The notes under the pieces were generated by a model. That model was not told the DNA's origin. It worked only from the letters and a program-made list of their open reading frames with translations, and made no database searches. This document shows, in pieces, positions 23,501 through 35,400 of a stretch of 64,000 nucleotides of DNA. Origin of the DNA: Scilla litardierei (lineage: Eukaryota; Streptophyta; Magnoliopsida; Asparagales; Asparagaceae). How positions within the stretch are numbered: the stretch's first letter is position 1; each line of letters starts with the position of its first letter. The stretch is from positions 43,137,375-43,201,374 of the forward strand of contig CM061142.1 of assembly GCA_030789695.1 (NCBI GenBank), written 5' to 3'. Position numbers and translations under genes: made by a program.

Positions 23501-23761
23501 CATTCACTGGCGCTTGGAATGGCGTGTGCCAGCAAAGAACTCCTTTCCCTTATAAAAATATTATATGGTCCAAATTAATCCCTCCCAAGATGTCTCTGAC
23601 GACCTTGAGGGCTTTTCGGGGGAAATTATTAACCCGTGAGCTCCTGGAGAAATGGGACCCCCATTCACCAAGAAAATGCATTTTATGCGAAACAGGGGAG
23701 ATGGAAACAGTAGGCCATCTTTACTTTGGTTGTGAATAATCAAAATGCATCCTCAAATTAG
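20517..23761 (+). pseudogene. LINE ORF2: endonuclease, reverse transcriptase, zinc-binding domain
   Basis: The first 854 residues are open. An AP-like endonuclease covers residues 1-230 (NTRG; Glu36 in ETKL; GGDFN at 137-141; LDRVL at 198-202; SDHSP at 224-228). The reverse transcriptase covers about 430-760 (GPDGYN near 455, LDLRKAFDSV near 578, GLRQGDPLSPYLF). The catalytic box expected to read FADD is FAYD at residues 682-685, so one metal-binding Asp is lost. A frameshift in a G-run near 23045 moves the gene to another frame (WKYMLGCRHF, HVWDGRSTLFWHDNW), then a stop at 23461. A zf-RVT part follows (CILCETGEMETVGHLYFGC). The Sirevirus array cuts it at 23761. Confidence 0.93.
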
Positions 23762-23979
23762 TGTAGGGATCGTCTAACCCTTGCAATACTAACAACACAC
23801 ACTAGAGGGGGGTGAATAGTGTAATGGCATAAAATTGTCCAAATAAAATTTAACTTGCAAATGCGGAATTATAAATGCAAGAGGAATTAAATGGCACAAT
23901 CAATCCAAACGCAAACACAAAGATATACCCTGGTTCCCCAAACTTGGGTACATCCAGCCACACCGATATCCACTATATT

Positions 23980-24261
23980 CCCACAAAGAGAAGTGAATAC
24001 AAATCTCACAAGGAGATACCCCACAAAGAGGATTTATGCCCTACACAAGGACCCAACCAATCCTACACGAGGATCACGACTCCCACAAAGAGAATCACTA
24101 ACTCCCACTCAGAGAATTAGGGTTAGCCCTACACTAGGACACTCAAACTCCCACAAAGAGAGTTACTCTCACAGAGAGAGTTCCTAGTCCCACAAAGAGA
24201 CACTCTAGTCCCACAAAGAGACAATCTCCCACAAGGAGAAAATCCTAATCCCACAAAGAGA
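23980..24261. repeat. CCCACAAAGAGA repeats in the transcribed part of Sirevirus LTR 1
   Basis: About ten copies of CCCACAAAGAGA or close variants (CTCACAAGGAGA, CCCACTCAGAGA, CTCACAGAGAGA) with irregular spacers. Each is followed by bases that vary (ATC, AGTT, CACT). The same array is in the other two LTRs (from about 28543 and 41117). In the sense direction it lies 290-570 nt after the TATA box, so it would be part of the RNA leader. Confidence 0.85.
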
Positions 24262-24551
24262 AATAGGAAAACAGTTTACACCTTGTAAAGTAAATACTCT
24301 TACCTATGCCTTGAGATGCTTACTCATGAATGAATGCAAGGCATGGAAGAGGATCTCCAAGTGTTGGAATATGCTTGAGAGCACTTGGATGATTTCCCTT
24401 GAGCTGGACTTCAATGCATGAAGAAAGATGAATGCTCAAATAGAGGGAAATGAGGGAGCTTGAGAGTGGCTTATTGATCTCTTGAGATTTTCTATAGAAT
24501 CAAGAGTTTATCAAATGTTGTCAAGAGTTCTCAAGAAAGGCAGCACACCCA

Positions 24552-24559
24552 TATATATA
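24552..24559 (-). promoter_or_regulatory. TATA box of Sirevirus LTR 1
   Basis: TATATATA on the minus strand within CCTATATATATGGG, 90 bp downstream of the nearest CAGTCGACTG. The other LTRs have the same box at about 29114 and 41689. Confidence 0.65.
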
Positions 24560-24648
24560 GGAAACCTATATCAAGCCCAGAAACCCAAAGAAACAGCCAG
24601 AAAATCAAATCAGCAACGGCTAGAAACTGGGTGAAAACGACAGGAACA

Positions 24649-25173
24649 GTCGACTGATGATCATAAGACAGTCGACTGATCAACGGCTAGAAAATATCCA
24701 ACGGCTATAATCTGAGCCAGGACAGTCGACTGACGAAGTCAATACAGTCGACTGACAAACAGGACAGGCGCCTGTAATTCCTTCAGCAGACGACTGCTGC
24801 AGGGGATGGATCGAAACAGAGAGCTGCACTCTTTCTCCAATTCTTCGCACAGGCGACTGGTGTTAATACTACAGTCGACTGTCGATTAGTCAGGCGACTG
24901 TATATTCTTCATCAGTCGACTACTGTAAAGTATGGAGAGAAGACAGAGAGATGCAGAGATTGCACTTACGCTAGACAGGTGACTGTTGACCAAATCTCAG
25001 GCGACTGTAAATGTACAGGCGACTGGGAACTGATTGACAGGCGACTGTGCGTAAAGCTCAAGTGTGAGTCAATAGAAATGTTGACTTGAGCAGTGCATAT
25101 CAGGCGACTGTAGAAGGATCTACAGGCGACTGGAAATCACCCAGTCGACTGTTTTTCCCTCATCAGACGACTG
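24649..25173. repeat. Dyad array CAGTCGACTG in Sirevirus LTR 1
   Basis: Eighteen sites of the form CAG-N-CGACTG. Perfect CAGTCGACTG palindromes lie nearest the TATA box (from 24649) and recur at about 24872 and 25143. CAGGCGACTG dominates further upstream, and one CAGGCGCCTG occurs near 24764. The perfect sites clustering closest to the promoter suggest position-dependent constraint. Confidence 0.92.
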
Positions 25174-25588
25174 ACCGAAAGAGTGAACCTATTGGGTTGG
25201 ATTCTATGATAATCCTAAGGTTCACTAAGATGGTTAAATGCATGAGCATGAATGAGTAAACCATCTAGCAAGGCATTACATCAACCCTAGACTCAAGAAG
25301 AGAGAGAAAGCAATTAAGTAAATTACATGAATTACAATGCTTTCAAAAGAGTCTAAGTCTTCAATCTTGATGCCTTGATTGCTCTCCATCATCTCCAAGC
25401 TTTGGCACTCCTTGAGTCCAAACTTTGGCTCTTCTTCACATGATGTCCATCCTTACACCAAGTGATTAGTCTCCAAGAAAGATATCCTTGAAATAAACTG
25501 AGAGACTAAAACATGAGATTCATTAGCAACAACATAATGTTGTGATCATCATCAAAATAAGATTGGTATGAAACACCAATACTCAACA

Positions 25589-25602
25589 ATCTCCCCCTTT
25601 TT
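25589..25602 (-). promoter_or_regulatory. Polypurine tract, first Sirevirus interior
   Basis: AAAAAGGGGGAGAT on the minus strand directly before the LTR start TGTTGAGTATTGG. This is the characteristic Sirevirus tract. The second interior has the same tract at 30153-30166. Confidence 0.88.
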
Positions 25603-26523
25603 GATGATGACACACATTATGTAAATCATAAAGAATTAAAGCACAAAGCTAATGATCTCCCCCTACTTATATGCACCAATAAAGTAATGAGCTACACAAA
25701 GGTAAATACTCATAAACCAATAACAACATGGTGACATATAATAGGCATGGATTACATAAACCAATTGCAAAGTAAAAAAAATCATGCAAACAAGAATGGT
25801 TTATCTAATCCCATATATCTCTTCCCTATAGAGATATCTCTCCCCATATGCATATGCAAATATCTCTCCCCCTATAGATATGATCACATAATGCATATAT
25901 CTCTCCCCCTTGACATCGTCAAAAAGGTGGACATCAAAAACATCCCCCCCTTTTCATCTTAACTAAGATGTGACAATATGCAAGAAAAGAAAGATATGTA
26001 TGATACCAAATATAAGATTTAGTGGGTATCAATTCACTATCTCATGCTCCCCCTAGATCATAGAAATGGTCAACTTTTGACTTCTAGGATCTAATACCAA
26101 TTAATTATTGGAGCCATGGGCCTTAAGTGTATCAAAGCAATAGATATGGAAAAAAAATCAAGCTTCAAAGATACACAAGGATATTGCCAAAACAAAAGAT
26201 ATATGAAACAAGTTGGCAATAAACAAGAGGTTTGGTTTGAGACCCAAAATAACCAAATATAAATAATGATCTCAAAACAAAAAACCTCCGAAATGAGAGT
26301 TAAAATATATCTTAAAATAATTTAAACATATATTATATTAACTCCCCCATTGACATACACATGGATCATGCATGTATGTCAATAACCCCAAGTTCCCAAT
26401 TTTCATGAAAAGAAATAAATTTGAAAAATATTTTCAAAATCATGAAACACACACAATCAATGGGTATGCTTAAAATAACCAAGGAAGCATAATACACATG
26501 CAATATGCAAATGTGTGAGGAAC
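25603..26523 (-). other. Sirevirus interior 1, non-coding 3′ part
   Basis: About 920 bp between the gag stop and the polypurine tract, AT-rich, with repeated ATCTCTCCCC words near 25820-25915. No protease, integrase or RT sequence was found, so pol has been lost, not merely mutated. Confidence 0.75.
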
Positions 26524-28288
26524 CTAAACATTAGGTAACCAAACCCAAGAGGAGTTTGATTTCCTAACATAATCACACGAGGTGATCACATCCCTAACTA
26601 GAGAGTTGATGTAACTATCTCTCTCTTGCTCACTAGTCTTAGTGGGAATCCATAATCTCAAGGATTTCCTAGACAAAGGTTTTGCCTTAGCAAGAGGGAA
26701 GGATGTGGCATGCTTAGGTGTAGAAACAAGTTTCTTAGCATGCAAAGAATGAGGATTTTGCTTCTTAGCAAAAAAATGAAGATTCTTCATTCTTCCTCAT
26801 CACCTTGTGATCTACATGCTTCTTGTGAGTGTTATTGTTGTACAAGAGAGCATGGTGATTCTTCTTAGGTGCTTTAGCAATATTTCTTGAATTTGCACCA
26901 AAGGAAGAATTAGAGGTGGGTTTGGGAACCATATTTTGAACATAACCCAAACCTCCTCTATGATTTGCCGGATGTTGTTTTTCCAACAAATCGTGGAGTG
27001 AATCCCTAGAATACACAAAGCTTATGAGCTTCCGGGATTCCTCTTCACATTTCAACGTAAGTTGTTGAATGTGAGCATCTAAGCTAAGGTTTTGAGCAAT
27101 GAGATTTTCATTAGAAATGCTCAATTCCTTAACTTGAGAAAGAAGTGTGTCTTTCTCACAAGTGTCATAAACAAGCTTTTCATCATGAATATTCATACTA
27201 GATGATTCTAACTCATGCACCCTACTCATAGCATTATCAAGTTTAGCTTTCATTTTATCATATGAATCGATGCACTTACTTGCCAAATTGGAGGCCACAC
27301 TTAGGCGGTATTCAAGCTCCTCATAGGATGGCTTTTCCTCCTCGGCTTCTTCATCACTATCCTCCTCGTTTGAGCTTGATGAAGATTCTTCCCCATTAGC
27401 CATAAAACAACTTTCTTCTTTGGAGTTGCGCCATGTCTCTATCTCTTCATCGCTAGAGTTAGATGAAGTTGATGAGGAATCATCAAAGGCAACGAAACAC
27501 CTTTGATCGTGCTCCTTGTCATCCTCTTCTTCATCATTAGATGTATCCCCATCGGAATCATCAAATGAGCCACTAAGTCCTTGCTTTTGGTTCTTGACCT
27601 CGGACTTGGCTTTCCAATGTTCCTTCTCTTTACCCTTATAGGAATTTATATTGGGTTTGGAAGGGCATTCGGTAGCCACATGACCTATTCCACTGCAGTT
27701 GAAACAAACCAACTTGTTAGACTGTGAAACCAACTTTGAAGAAGACATACCTTGATTTTCCTTGAGGAATGCCTTGAAATTCTTGAATTGCTTGGCAAGC
27801 TCGATGTAATCATCGTCACTAAGAACTTCTTCATCTTCACTTGGAGCTTCTTGTTGGAACTGCTTTTTCCACTTGAAAGACTCCTTCTCACCATGAAGAG
27901 TAATGCCCTTTTTCTTCTCGAGCTTGGTTGACTGAGTCACTTCCTTATGTTGAAGTAGCACTTCATGAGAGATTTCCAAAGTATGCCAAATGCCGTTGGT
28001 CGATTTGCACATGGAGATGCGATCGAACTCTTCCGGAGTGAGGGCACAGTGGAGAACACACATAGCCCTAGCATTGACTTTGATCAAGTCCTTCTCCACT
28101 TTAGTTCTCAAGGCCGCGGGAGTAGAAGGCTCCTCGAAGGGTGACTCCGTTATGTCCCAAAGGTCGTGACTCTTTAAGTAGACCATCATCCTGATCTTCC
28201 AACTCGGATAGTTGGATCCGTTGAAGAGCGGGGGTCGAACGGTAGAGAGTCCTTCTTCATGAGGCGCGGAAGTAGGGTTGAATGCCAT
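26524..28288 (-). pseudogene. Sirevirus gag copy 1, frameshifted
   Basis: The first 507 residues (from 28288) match gag copy 2 almost exactly, including the CCHC knuckle CFNCSGIGHVATEC and the acidic Ser/Asp/Glu-rich middle. At 26768-26774 an A-run has seven bases where copy 2 has six, ending the frame with a stop at about 26765. The original C-terminus continues in the other frame (26790-26524) to WVWLPNV. The single-base slip is the only obvious break. Confidence 0.9.
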
Positions 28289-28310
28289 TGTTGCAGTATG
28301 CTTTAACCTC

Positions 28311-28322
28311 GCTCTGATACCA
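28311..28322 (-). promoter_or_regulatory. Primer-binding site, Sirevirus interior 1
   Basis: TGGTATCAGAGC on the minus strand, two bases after the LTR end, complementary to the 3′ end of initiator tRNA-Met. Confidence 0.9.
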
Positions 28323-28324
28323 AT

Positions 28325-30152
28325 TGTAGGGATCGTCTAACCCTTGCAATACTAACAACACACACTAGAGGGGGGTGAATAGTGTAATGGCAATAAAATT
28401 GTCCAAATAAAATTTAACTTGCAAATGCGGAATTATAAATGCAAGAGGAATTAAATGGCACAATCAATCCAAACGCAAACACAAAGTTTTACCCTGGTTC
28501 CCCAAACTTGGGTACATCCAGCCACACCAATATCCACTATATTCCCACAAAGAGAAGTGAATACAAATCTCACAAGGAGATACCCCACAAAGAGGATTTA
28601 TGCCCTACACAAGGACCCAACCAATCCTACACGAGGATCACGACTCCCACAAAGAGAATCACTAACTCCCACTCAGAGAATTAGGGTTAGCCCTACACTA
28701 GGACACTCAAACTCCCACAAAGAGAGTTACTCCCACAGAGAGAGTTCCTAGTCCCACAAAGAGACACTCTAGTCCCACAAAGAGACAATCTCCCACAAGG
28801 AGAAAATCCTAATCCCACAAAGAGAAATAGGAAAACAGTTTACACCTTGTAAAGTAAATACTCTTACCTATGCCTTGAGATGCTTACTCATGAATGAATG
28901 CAAGGCATGGAAGAGGATCTCCAAGTGTTGGAATATGCTTGAGAGCACTTGGATGATTTCCCTTGAGCTGGACTTCAATGCATGAAGAAAGATGAATGCT
29001 CAAATAGAGGGAAATGAGGGAGCTTGAGAGTGGCTTATTGATCTCTTGAGATTTTCTATAGAATCAAGAGTTTATCAAATGTTGTCAAGAGTTCTCAAGA
29101 AAGGCAGCACACCCATATATATAGGAAACCTATATCAAGCCCAGAAACCCAAAGAAACAGCCAGAAAATCAAATCAGCAACGGCTAGAAACTGGGTGAAA
29201 ACGACAGGAACAGTCGACTGATGATCATAAGACAGTCGACTGATCAACGGCTAGAAAATATCCAACGGCTATAATCTGAGCCAGGACAGTCGACTGACGA
29301 AGTCAATACAGTCGACTGACAAACAGGACAGGCGCCTGTAATTCCTTCAGCAGACGACTGCTGCAGGGGATGGATCGAAACAGAGAGCTGCACTCTTTCT
29401 CCAATTCTTCGCACAGGCGACTGGTGTTAATACTACAGTCGACTGTCGATTAGTCAGGCGACTGTATATTCTTCATCAGTCGACTACTGTAAAGTATGGA
29501 GAGAAGACAGAGAGATGCAGAGATTGCACTTACGCTAGACAGGTGACTGTTGACCAAATCTCAGGCGACTGTAAATGTACAGGCGACTGGGAACTGATTG
29601 ACAGGCGACTGTGCGTAAAGCTCAAGTGTGAGTCAATAGAAATGTTGACTTGAGCAGTGCATATCAGGCGACTGTAGAAGGATCTACAGGCGACTGGAAA
29701 TCACCCAGTCGACTGTGTTTCCCTCATCAGACGACTGACCGAAAGAGTGAACCTATTGGGTTGGATTCTATGATAATCCTAAGGTTCACTAAGATGGTTA
29801 AATGCATGAGCATGAATGAGTAAACCATCTAGCAAGGCATTACATCAACCCTAGACTCAAAAAGAGAGAGAAAGCAATAAAGTAAATTACATGGATTACA
29901 ATGCTTTCAAAAGAGTCTAAGTCTTCAATCTTGATGCCTTGATTGCTCTCCATCATCTCCAAGCTTTGGCACTCCTTGAGTCCAAACTTTGGCTCTTCTT
30001 CACATGATGTCCATCCTTACCCCAAGTGATTAGTGTCCAAGAAAGATATCCTTGAAATAAATTGAGAGACTAAAACATGAGATTCATTAGCAACAACATA
30101 ATATTGTGATCATCATCAAAATAAGATTGGTATGAAACACCAATACTCAACA
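28325..30152 (-). repeat. Sirevirus LTR 2 (shared middle LTR)
   Basis: It has a primer-binding site on its low-coordinate side and a polypurine tract on its high-coordinate side. On the minus strand it is therefore the 5′ LTR for one interior and the 3′ LTR for the other. No ATTAG duplication or other TSD flanks it, which argues against two separate insertions. Confidence 0.93.
29211..29737. repeat. Dyad array CAGTCGACTG in Sirevirus LTR 2
   Basis: Site-for-site copy of the array in LTR 1, from CAGTCGACTG at 29211 to CAGACGACTG at 29728. Confidence 0.92.
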
Positions 30153-30166
30153 ATCTCCCCCTTTTT

Positions 30167-30787
30167 GATGATGACACACATTATCTAAATCATAAAGAAT
30201 TAAAGCACAAAGCTAATGATCTCCCCCTACTTATATGCACCAATAAAGTAATGAGCTACACAAAGGTAAATACTCATAAACCAATAACAACATGGTGACA
30301 TATAATAGGCATGGATTACATAAACCAATTGCAAAGTAAAAAAATCATGCAAACAAGAATGGTTTATCTAATCCCATATATCTCTTCCCTATAGAGATAT
30401 CTCTCCCCATATGCATATGCAAATATCTCTCCCCCTATAGATATGATCACATAATGCATATATCTCTCCCCCTTGACATCGTCAAAAAGGTGGACATCAA
30501 AAACATCCCCCCTTTTTCATCTTAACTAAGATGTGACAATATGCAAGAAAAGAAAGATATGTATGATACCAAATATAAGATTTAGTGGGTCTCAATTCAC
30601 TATCCCATGCTCCCCCTAGATCATAGAAATGGTCAACTTTTGACTTCTAGGATCTAATACCAATTAATTATTGGAGCCATGTGCCTTAAGTGTATCAAAG
30701 CAATAGATATGGAAAAAAAATCAAGCTTCAAAGATACACAAGGATATTGCCAAAACAAAAGATATATGAAACAAGTTGGCAATAAAC
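30167..30787 (-). other. Sirevirus interior 2, part downstream of gag
   Basis: Matches 25603-26224 of interior 1 closely. It is cut at 30787 by a copia element and resumes at 38798. TAAAC at 30783-30787 and 38793-38797 is that insertion's target duplication. Confidence 0.85.
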
Positions 30788-31391
30788 TGTAGGATCCTGT
30801 CAAAACAAAGTTAGGATCGATAATTAAAGTGGAGACTTACGCTTGCGTATGCGGAACGATAGTCTCGGAACTTTGCCTTCGGATTCGCCACGACGGATCG
30901 AGTCTTCTCACGAACGGAGTAAGGCTACTAATCCACAATCTAAATCTCTATTTTAGATTAAGAACTTGGAAGGAGGGAGAGGAAATATTTCTGCAGAGCT
31001 TCGCTATGAAGAAGATGCATGCATGAATTTCATGCAAATGTGTAAGGAAAATGGCTACCCTTGGGTCTTATTTATAGCCCCCAAGGTAGTTATTTTAGGG
31101 TAAGTTGTTCCTTTGGAACAACTTAATTAAGGTGTACCATGATACATGGCACAATATAAGCTTAAGTTGTACCATATGCATGGTACAACATAAGCTTAAG
31201 ATATTCCCCCTTTATTAGCCATATGTCGCATGCACTTATGCATATATAATGCGACTTTCCCGCTCATACAGAGATCCTCTCCGCAAGGGAACAGATTCCC
31301 TTTGCACATGACTTCGTGTGCGCGACGTTCGAGGTCCGTAATCCCTCGTACATCCCCCACAAGGGTGTACAAACGTCTTCCATATCCAACA
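30788..31391 (-). repeat. Copia 3′ LTR
   Basis: TGTAGGATCCTG to CCATATCCAACA on the plus strand, 604 bp. On the minus strand it contains GGGCTATAAATAAGAC near 31065-31080, a good TATA region. Its paired repeats ATAAGCTTAAG and GGTACAAC-type words near 31120-31200 form short dyads. Confidence 0.95.
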
Positions 31392-31400
31392 TCTCCCACT
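31392..31400 (-). promoter_or_regulatory. Polypurine tract of the copia element
   Basis: AGTGGGAGA on the minus strand immediately before the 3′ LTR start TGTTGGATATGG. Confidence 0.8.
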
Positions 31401-32421
31401 CACACTTGAGGGGATTGTAAGAGAACGTCTTTCCCTTAGTTCTTTCATCTATCATACCGAGAAATAGACCGTGCGACCGTCATGCGCGTAGAGTCTGTTG
31501 TTGTGCACTTGTTAGAGATACACAACGACCTCGAAGGTGCAAAGTTGAGTAGTTCAACGCATGCTTTACCCTAGATTATTTCTTCGCATTTCTTATACTT
31601 TATATTCAACAATTGAATCCCATCTGGATTACAATTGGCTGGCCAGCTTTGAATCATTAAAGTCCAAATGCGAATATGAAATCAATCTTCCTCTTCTTGC
31701 GAACCTTCTGATCTTGACTTGATTCGCTTTTCTAACGTGCCCCGCCGAGCCGAATTACCATAGCCCATTAGCAACACGCTAAGATAGCGATCATCTCGTC
31801 AAATCTAAAGGAACCAATTGGAGTCCTTGAGGGTAAGAGTTAAGACCCGTATGGCCTTTGAGTCTCACATAATAGCAAACACTATTGCTACTAACTCAGT
31901 GGTCGAAAATGCATACGTGGTATGAACACGTACTACAACATCACTCCTTTCCCAGGGAGAGTATGTCTTAATGATGTTGTACGGATGAAAAAGATCAGAC
32001 ATCACAATGCCTATCTTTTTGAGTCCCCTTACTACTCGTGAAATATTCACGGACTCTCATCCTGCATAAGACAGACAGGATTAAAAAAATCCAATGAGAT
32101 CTTTATATCCTTGTGATACAGATCTCAGATCTTTTGTAAGCATCCGTATGATGCAGATCTTTTATTCGACTATCTTGTTTAAGTCATGACTCTAAATCAT
32201 TTGTCTAATGATTTTGACTTTAAACTAGTCTCATCTCTATCTTATCCATCTGATAAGATAAGGCGGTTGCTCATGTGAGAGAGCCAACCTTAATCTGTCC
32301 GACATACACACAAAAATAGCTGAGACTTAAACACAAATGTATATAAAATCATTTGTAAGAAACTTGTATGCAAATTAAATTTTGATCTTCTATAGACATG
32401 GGAAATATTACATGATACAGC
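31401..32421 (-). other. Copia 3′ untranslated region
   Basis: About 1 kb between the gag-pol stop and the polypurine tract. No open frame resembling a further gene, sense or antisense, was seen. The length is more than is usual for a compact copia element, whose pol normally ends near the LTR. Confidence 0.6.
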
Positions 32422-35400
32422 TCAGCACCTACGCATTCCCATAGATGATAAGTGTTTGAAAAACACATCTCTGGGGATCGCCTTAGTAAGGGGATCCGCT
32501 ATCATCTCATGCGTGGATATGTATCCTATGTCTACTTCCTTTCGTTTATCATAATCCTTCGCAAACTTGAATCGAATGTCAATGTGTTTGGTCTTACAAT
32601 GAAATTTAGGATCTTTGACATAGGCAATCGAAGCTTGACTATCACTGTATATAGGAACAGTGCTCGAGTCAGAGGCATTCGTCAGCCTGTCTAAGAATTT
32701 CCTAAGCCAAACAGCTTCTTGGACCGCCATGCTGAATGCTACGAACTCGGCTTCCATGGTTGATAGAGCGATGCAGGTTTGTTTCTTGCTGCTCCAGGAT
32801 ATTGCACCATTCCCGAGTAAGAAAACAAAGCCCGAGGTAGATCTTCGCTCGTCGAGATCACCCGCCCAATCAGCATCGGTATAGCCTTCGAGTCTCAAGG
32901 TATTGCCTTGATAGCATAACGCATAGTCCGCAGTCCCTTTGAGGTATCTTAATATCCTCTTCACCGCTTTCCAGTGTGCCTGCCCTGGGTTGGATTGGTA
33001 ACGGCTTACCATACCAACAGCATAGCAAATGTCGGGTCTAGTACACATCATGGCGTACATCAGACTCCCGACAGCACTGGAGTATGGAACTTTTTCCATA
33101 GCTTTCTTTTCTTTTGGATCTTTGGGACACATCTCCAAACATAGACCCTCGCCTTTGCTTATTGGAGTATCAATTGGCTTGCAGTCCTGCATATTAAACC
33201 GTTCTAAAACTTTCTTTATATACGTCTCTTGAGAGAGAGAAAGAAGTTTCTTGGAACGATTCCTTGAGATCTTAACCCCAAGGATATATGCAGCTTCACC
33301 CATGTCTTTCATCTCAAAGACGGATGAAAGCCAAGCTTTGATATCCAATATAAGACGCTTATCATTTCCGGCTATAAGTATGTCATCTACATAAAGAGAC
33401 ATAATTATATACTTGTTTTTAATCCTCTTAATATATACGCAATTGTCTTCGTCGAGCATGGAGAATCCATACGACAAAACAACTTCTTGAAAACGCATAT
33501 ACCACTGCCTTGAGGATTGTTTAAGACCATATATGGATTTACGAAGTTTACAAACCTTATGTTTGTTTTCTTCTTGTACGAACCCGTTTGGTTGTTCCAT
33601 GTAGATCTCCTCATCTAGTTCTCCGTTAAGAAAGGCAGTCTTTACATCCATCTGATGTAATTCGAGGTCCAAACAAGCCACCATTGCCAGAATTAAGCGA
33701 ATCGAGGTAAAACGCACGACAGGAGAGAAAGTCTCTTCGTAGTCTATTCCTTCCTGTTGCGTGAAACCTTTCGCAACAAGGCGAGCTTTATATTTCTCGA
33801 TGGAGCCATCAGCCTTATGCTTGATTTTGAGAACCCACTTGTTCCCAATGGCTCTACGTCCCTTAGGTAAATTAACCAAGTCCCAGACTTGGTTTGTTTT
33901 CATGGATTGAAGTTCTTCTTCCATTGCCGCTATCCATTTATCTTTAGCAGGGCATGTGACGGCCTGTTTGAAATTTGCAGGTTCGTCATCATCTTGTAGT
34001 AATGTCATGAATGTTTGAGGAAATTCATCCTCAAATCTCAGAGGTGTTAGCCTCGTCCGATTACTACGTCTTGTTTGAGTTTGATCACTCCCACTTGGAA
34101 TGACATCACTCCCACTTGGAATAACATCACTCCCACTCGGAATAGGATTGGTATCGTTCGTATCATTCATTGGTGAAGTTTGAAACGTATTTTCTTCTTC
34201 ACCAAGAATTCTCCCACTCGAACGTTCCGATCCTTTTTGATCCCAAGTCTCAAACAAGGATAAGTCTTGACTTATCTCACCCTGTCTTGGAAACTCTTTT
34301 TCCAAGAAGACAACATCCCTCGATTCGAATTCTATTAGACCCCCATTGTCCTCTTGACCGACGAAAACATATCCTTTGGAGTTTTCAGCGTATCGGATGA
34401 AGATACACTTCCTCCCACGTGGCCCAAGTTTGCCATATTTGTGAGAGGATAAATGTGCGTATGAGGCACAACCCCAAGGTTTTAGAATGTTTAAGTCTGG
34501 AGTTCTATTGTTCCACAACTCATAAGGAGTAGAACTTACCGACTTCGAGGGTACACGGTTTAAGATGAATGCTGCCGTCAATAATGCGTCACCCCAAAAG
34601 GTGATAGGCAAATTTGCCTGAGACATCATTGAACGGACCATTTCCATCAATGTCCTATTTCTTCTTTCCGCAACACCGTTTTGTTGCGGAGTGTAAGGCA
34701 TAGTTACCTGATGTACTATGCCTTTTTCATCACAAAGTTCCTTAAAACTTATTGATTGATATTCACCGCCCCTATCGGTTCGCAAAACCTTAATCTTGCG
34801 ATCTAATTGATTCTCCACTAAACTCATATAGTTTTTAAAGCAAGCCAAAGCTTCACTTTTGTGGGATATCAAATAGATATGTCCGAAACGGGTGAAGTCA
34901 TCAATGAATGTGATGAAATAGGACTTCCCGCGTCTTGTCTTAACATTCATTGGACCACAAATGTCCGAATGGATAAGCTGTAATGGAACTTCGGCCCTTG
35001 TGCCAGTTCCAAACGGCTTGCGACAAGTTTTCCCTACAAGACAATGTTCGCAAGTTGACATTTCAACTTTTGAAACATTAGATAGCAAGCCACTTTTGGC
35101 AAGTCTATCCATTCTAGTTGGTCCAATATGACCAAGTCTTGCATGCCAACAAATGATTTCAGACTCAGAGTTAGAAGCATTTGTCAAATGAAAACTTTCA
35201 TTAATGGAAGAAGCAACATCATTCATTGTATTTAAAACAATTAATCCATTACAAACATTACCAGAACCAATTAAAGAATTATTACAAACAAGGTCAACAC
35301 ATTGTTTATAGAACCTCCACTCATAATCTAAAGACATTAACATGACCACGGAAACGATATTCCTTCTAATATCTGGAGCAAAGAGGACGTCGTGCAATAA

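Larger units (their letters stand above)
23762..25588 (-). repeat. Sirevirus LTR 1 (outer 3′ LTR)
   Basis: Starts TGTAGGGATCG and ends AATACTCAACA on the plus strand. In the sense (minus) direction it has U3 with a CAGTCGACTG-type array (24649-25173), a TATATATA box (24552-24559), then a transcribed region with CCCACAAAGAGA repeats (23980-24261). It is flanked by ATTAG. Confidence 0.93.

Noticed and set aside
24649..25173. Regularly repeated CAGTCGACTG sites taken as a CRISPR-like array
   Set aside because: The sites are only 10 bp, spacing is irregular, spacers are AT-rich and the array lies in a retrotransposon LTR of a plant genome.
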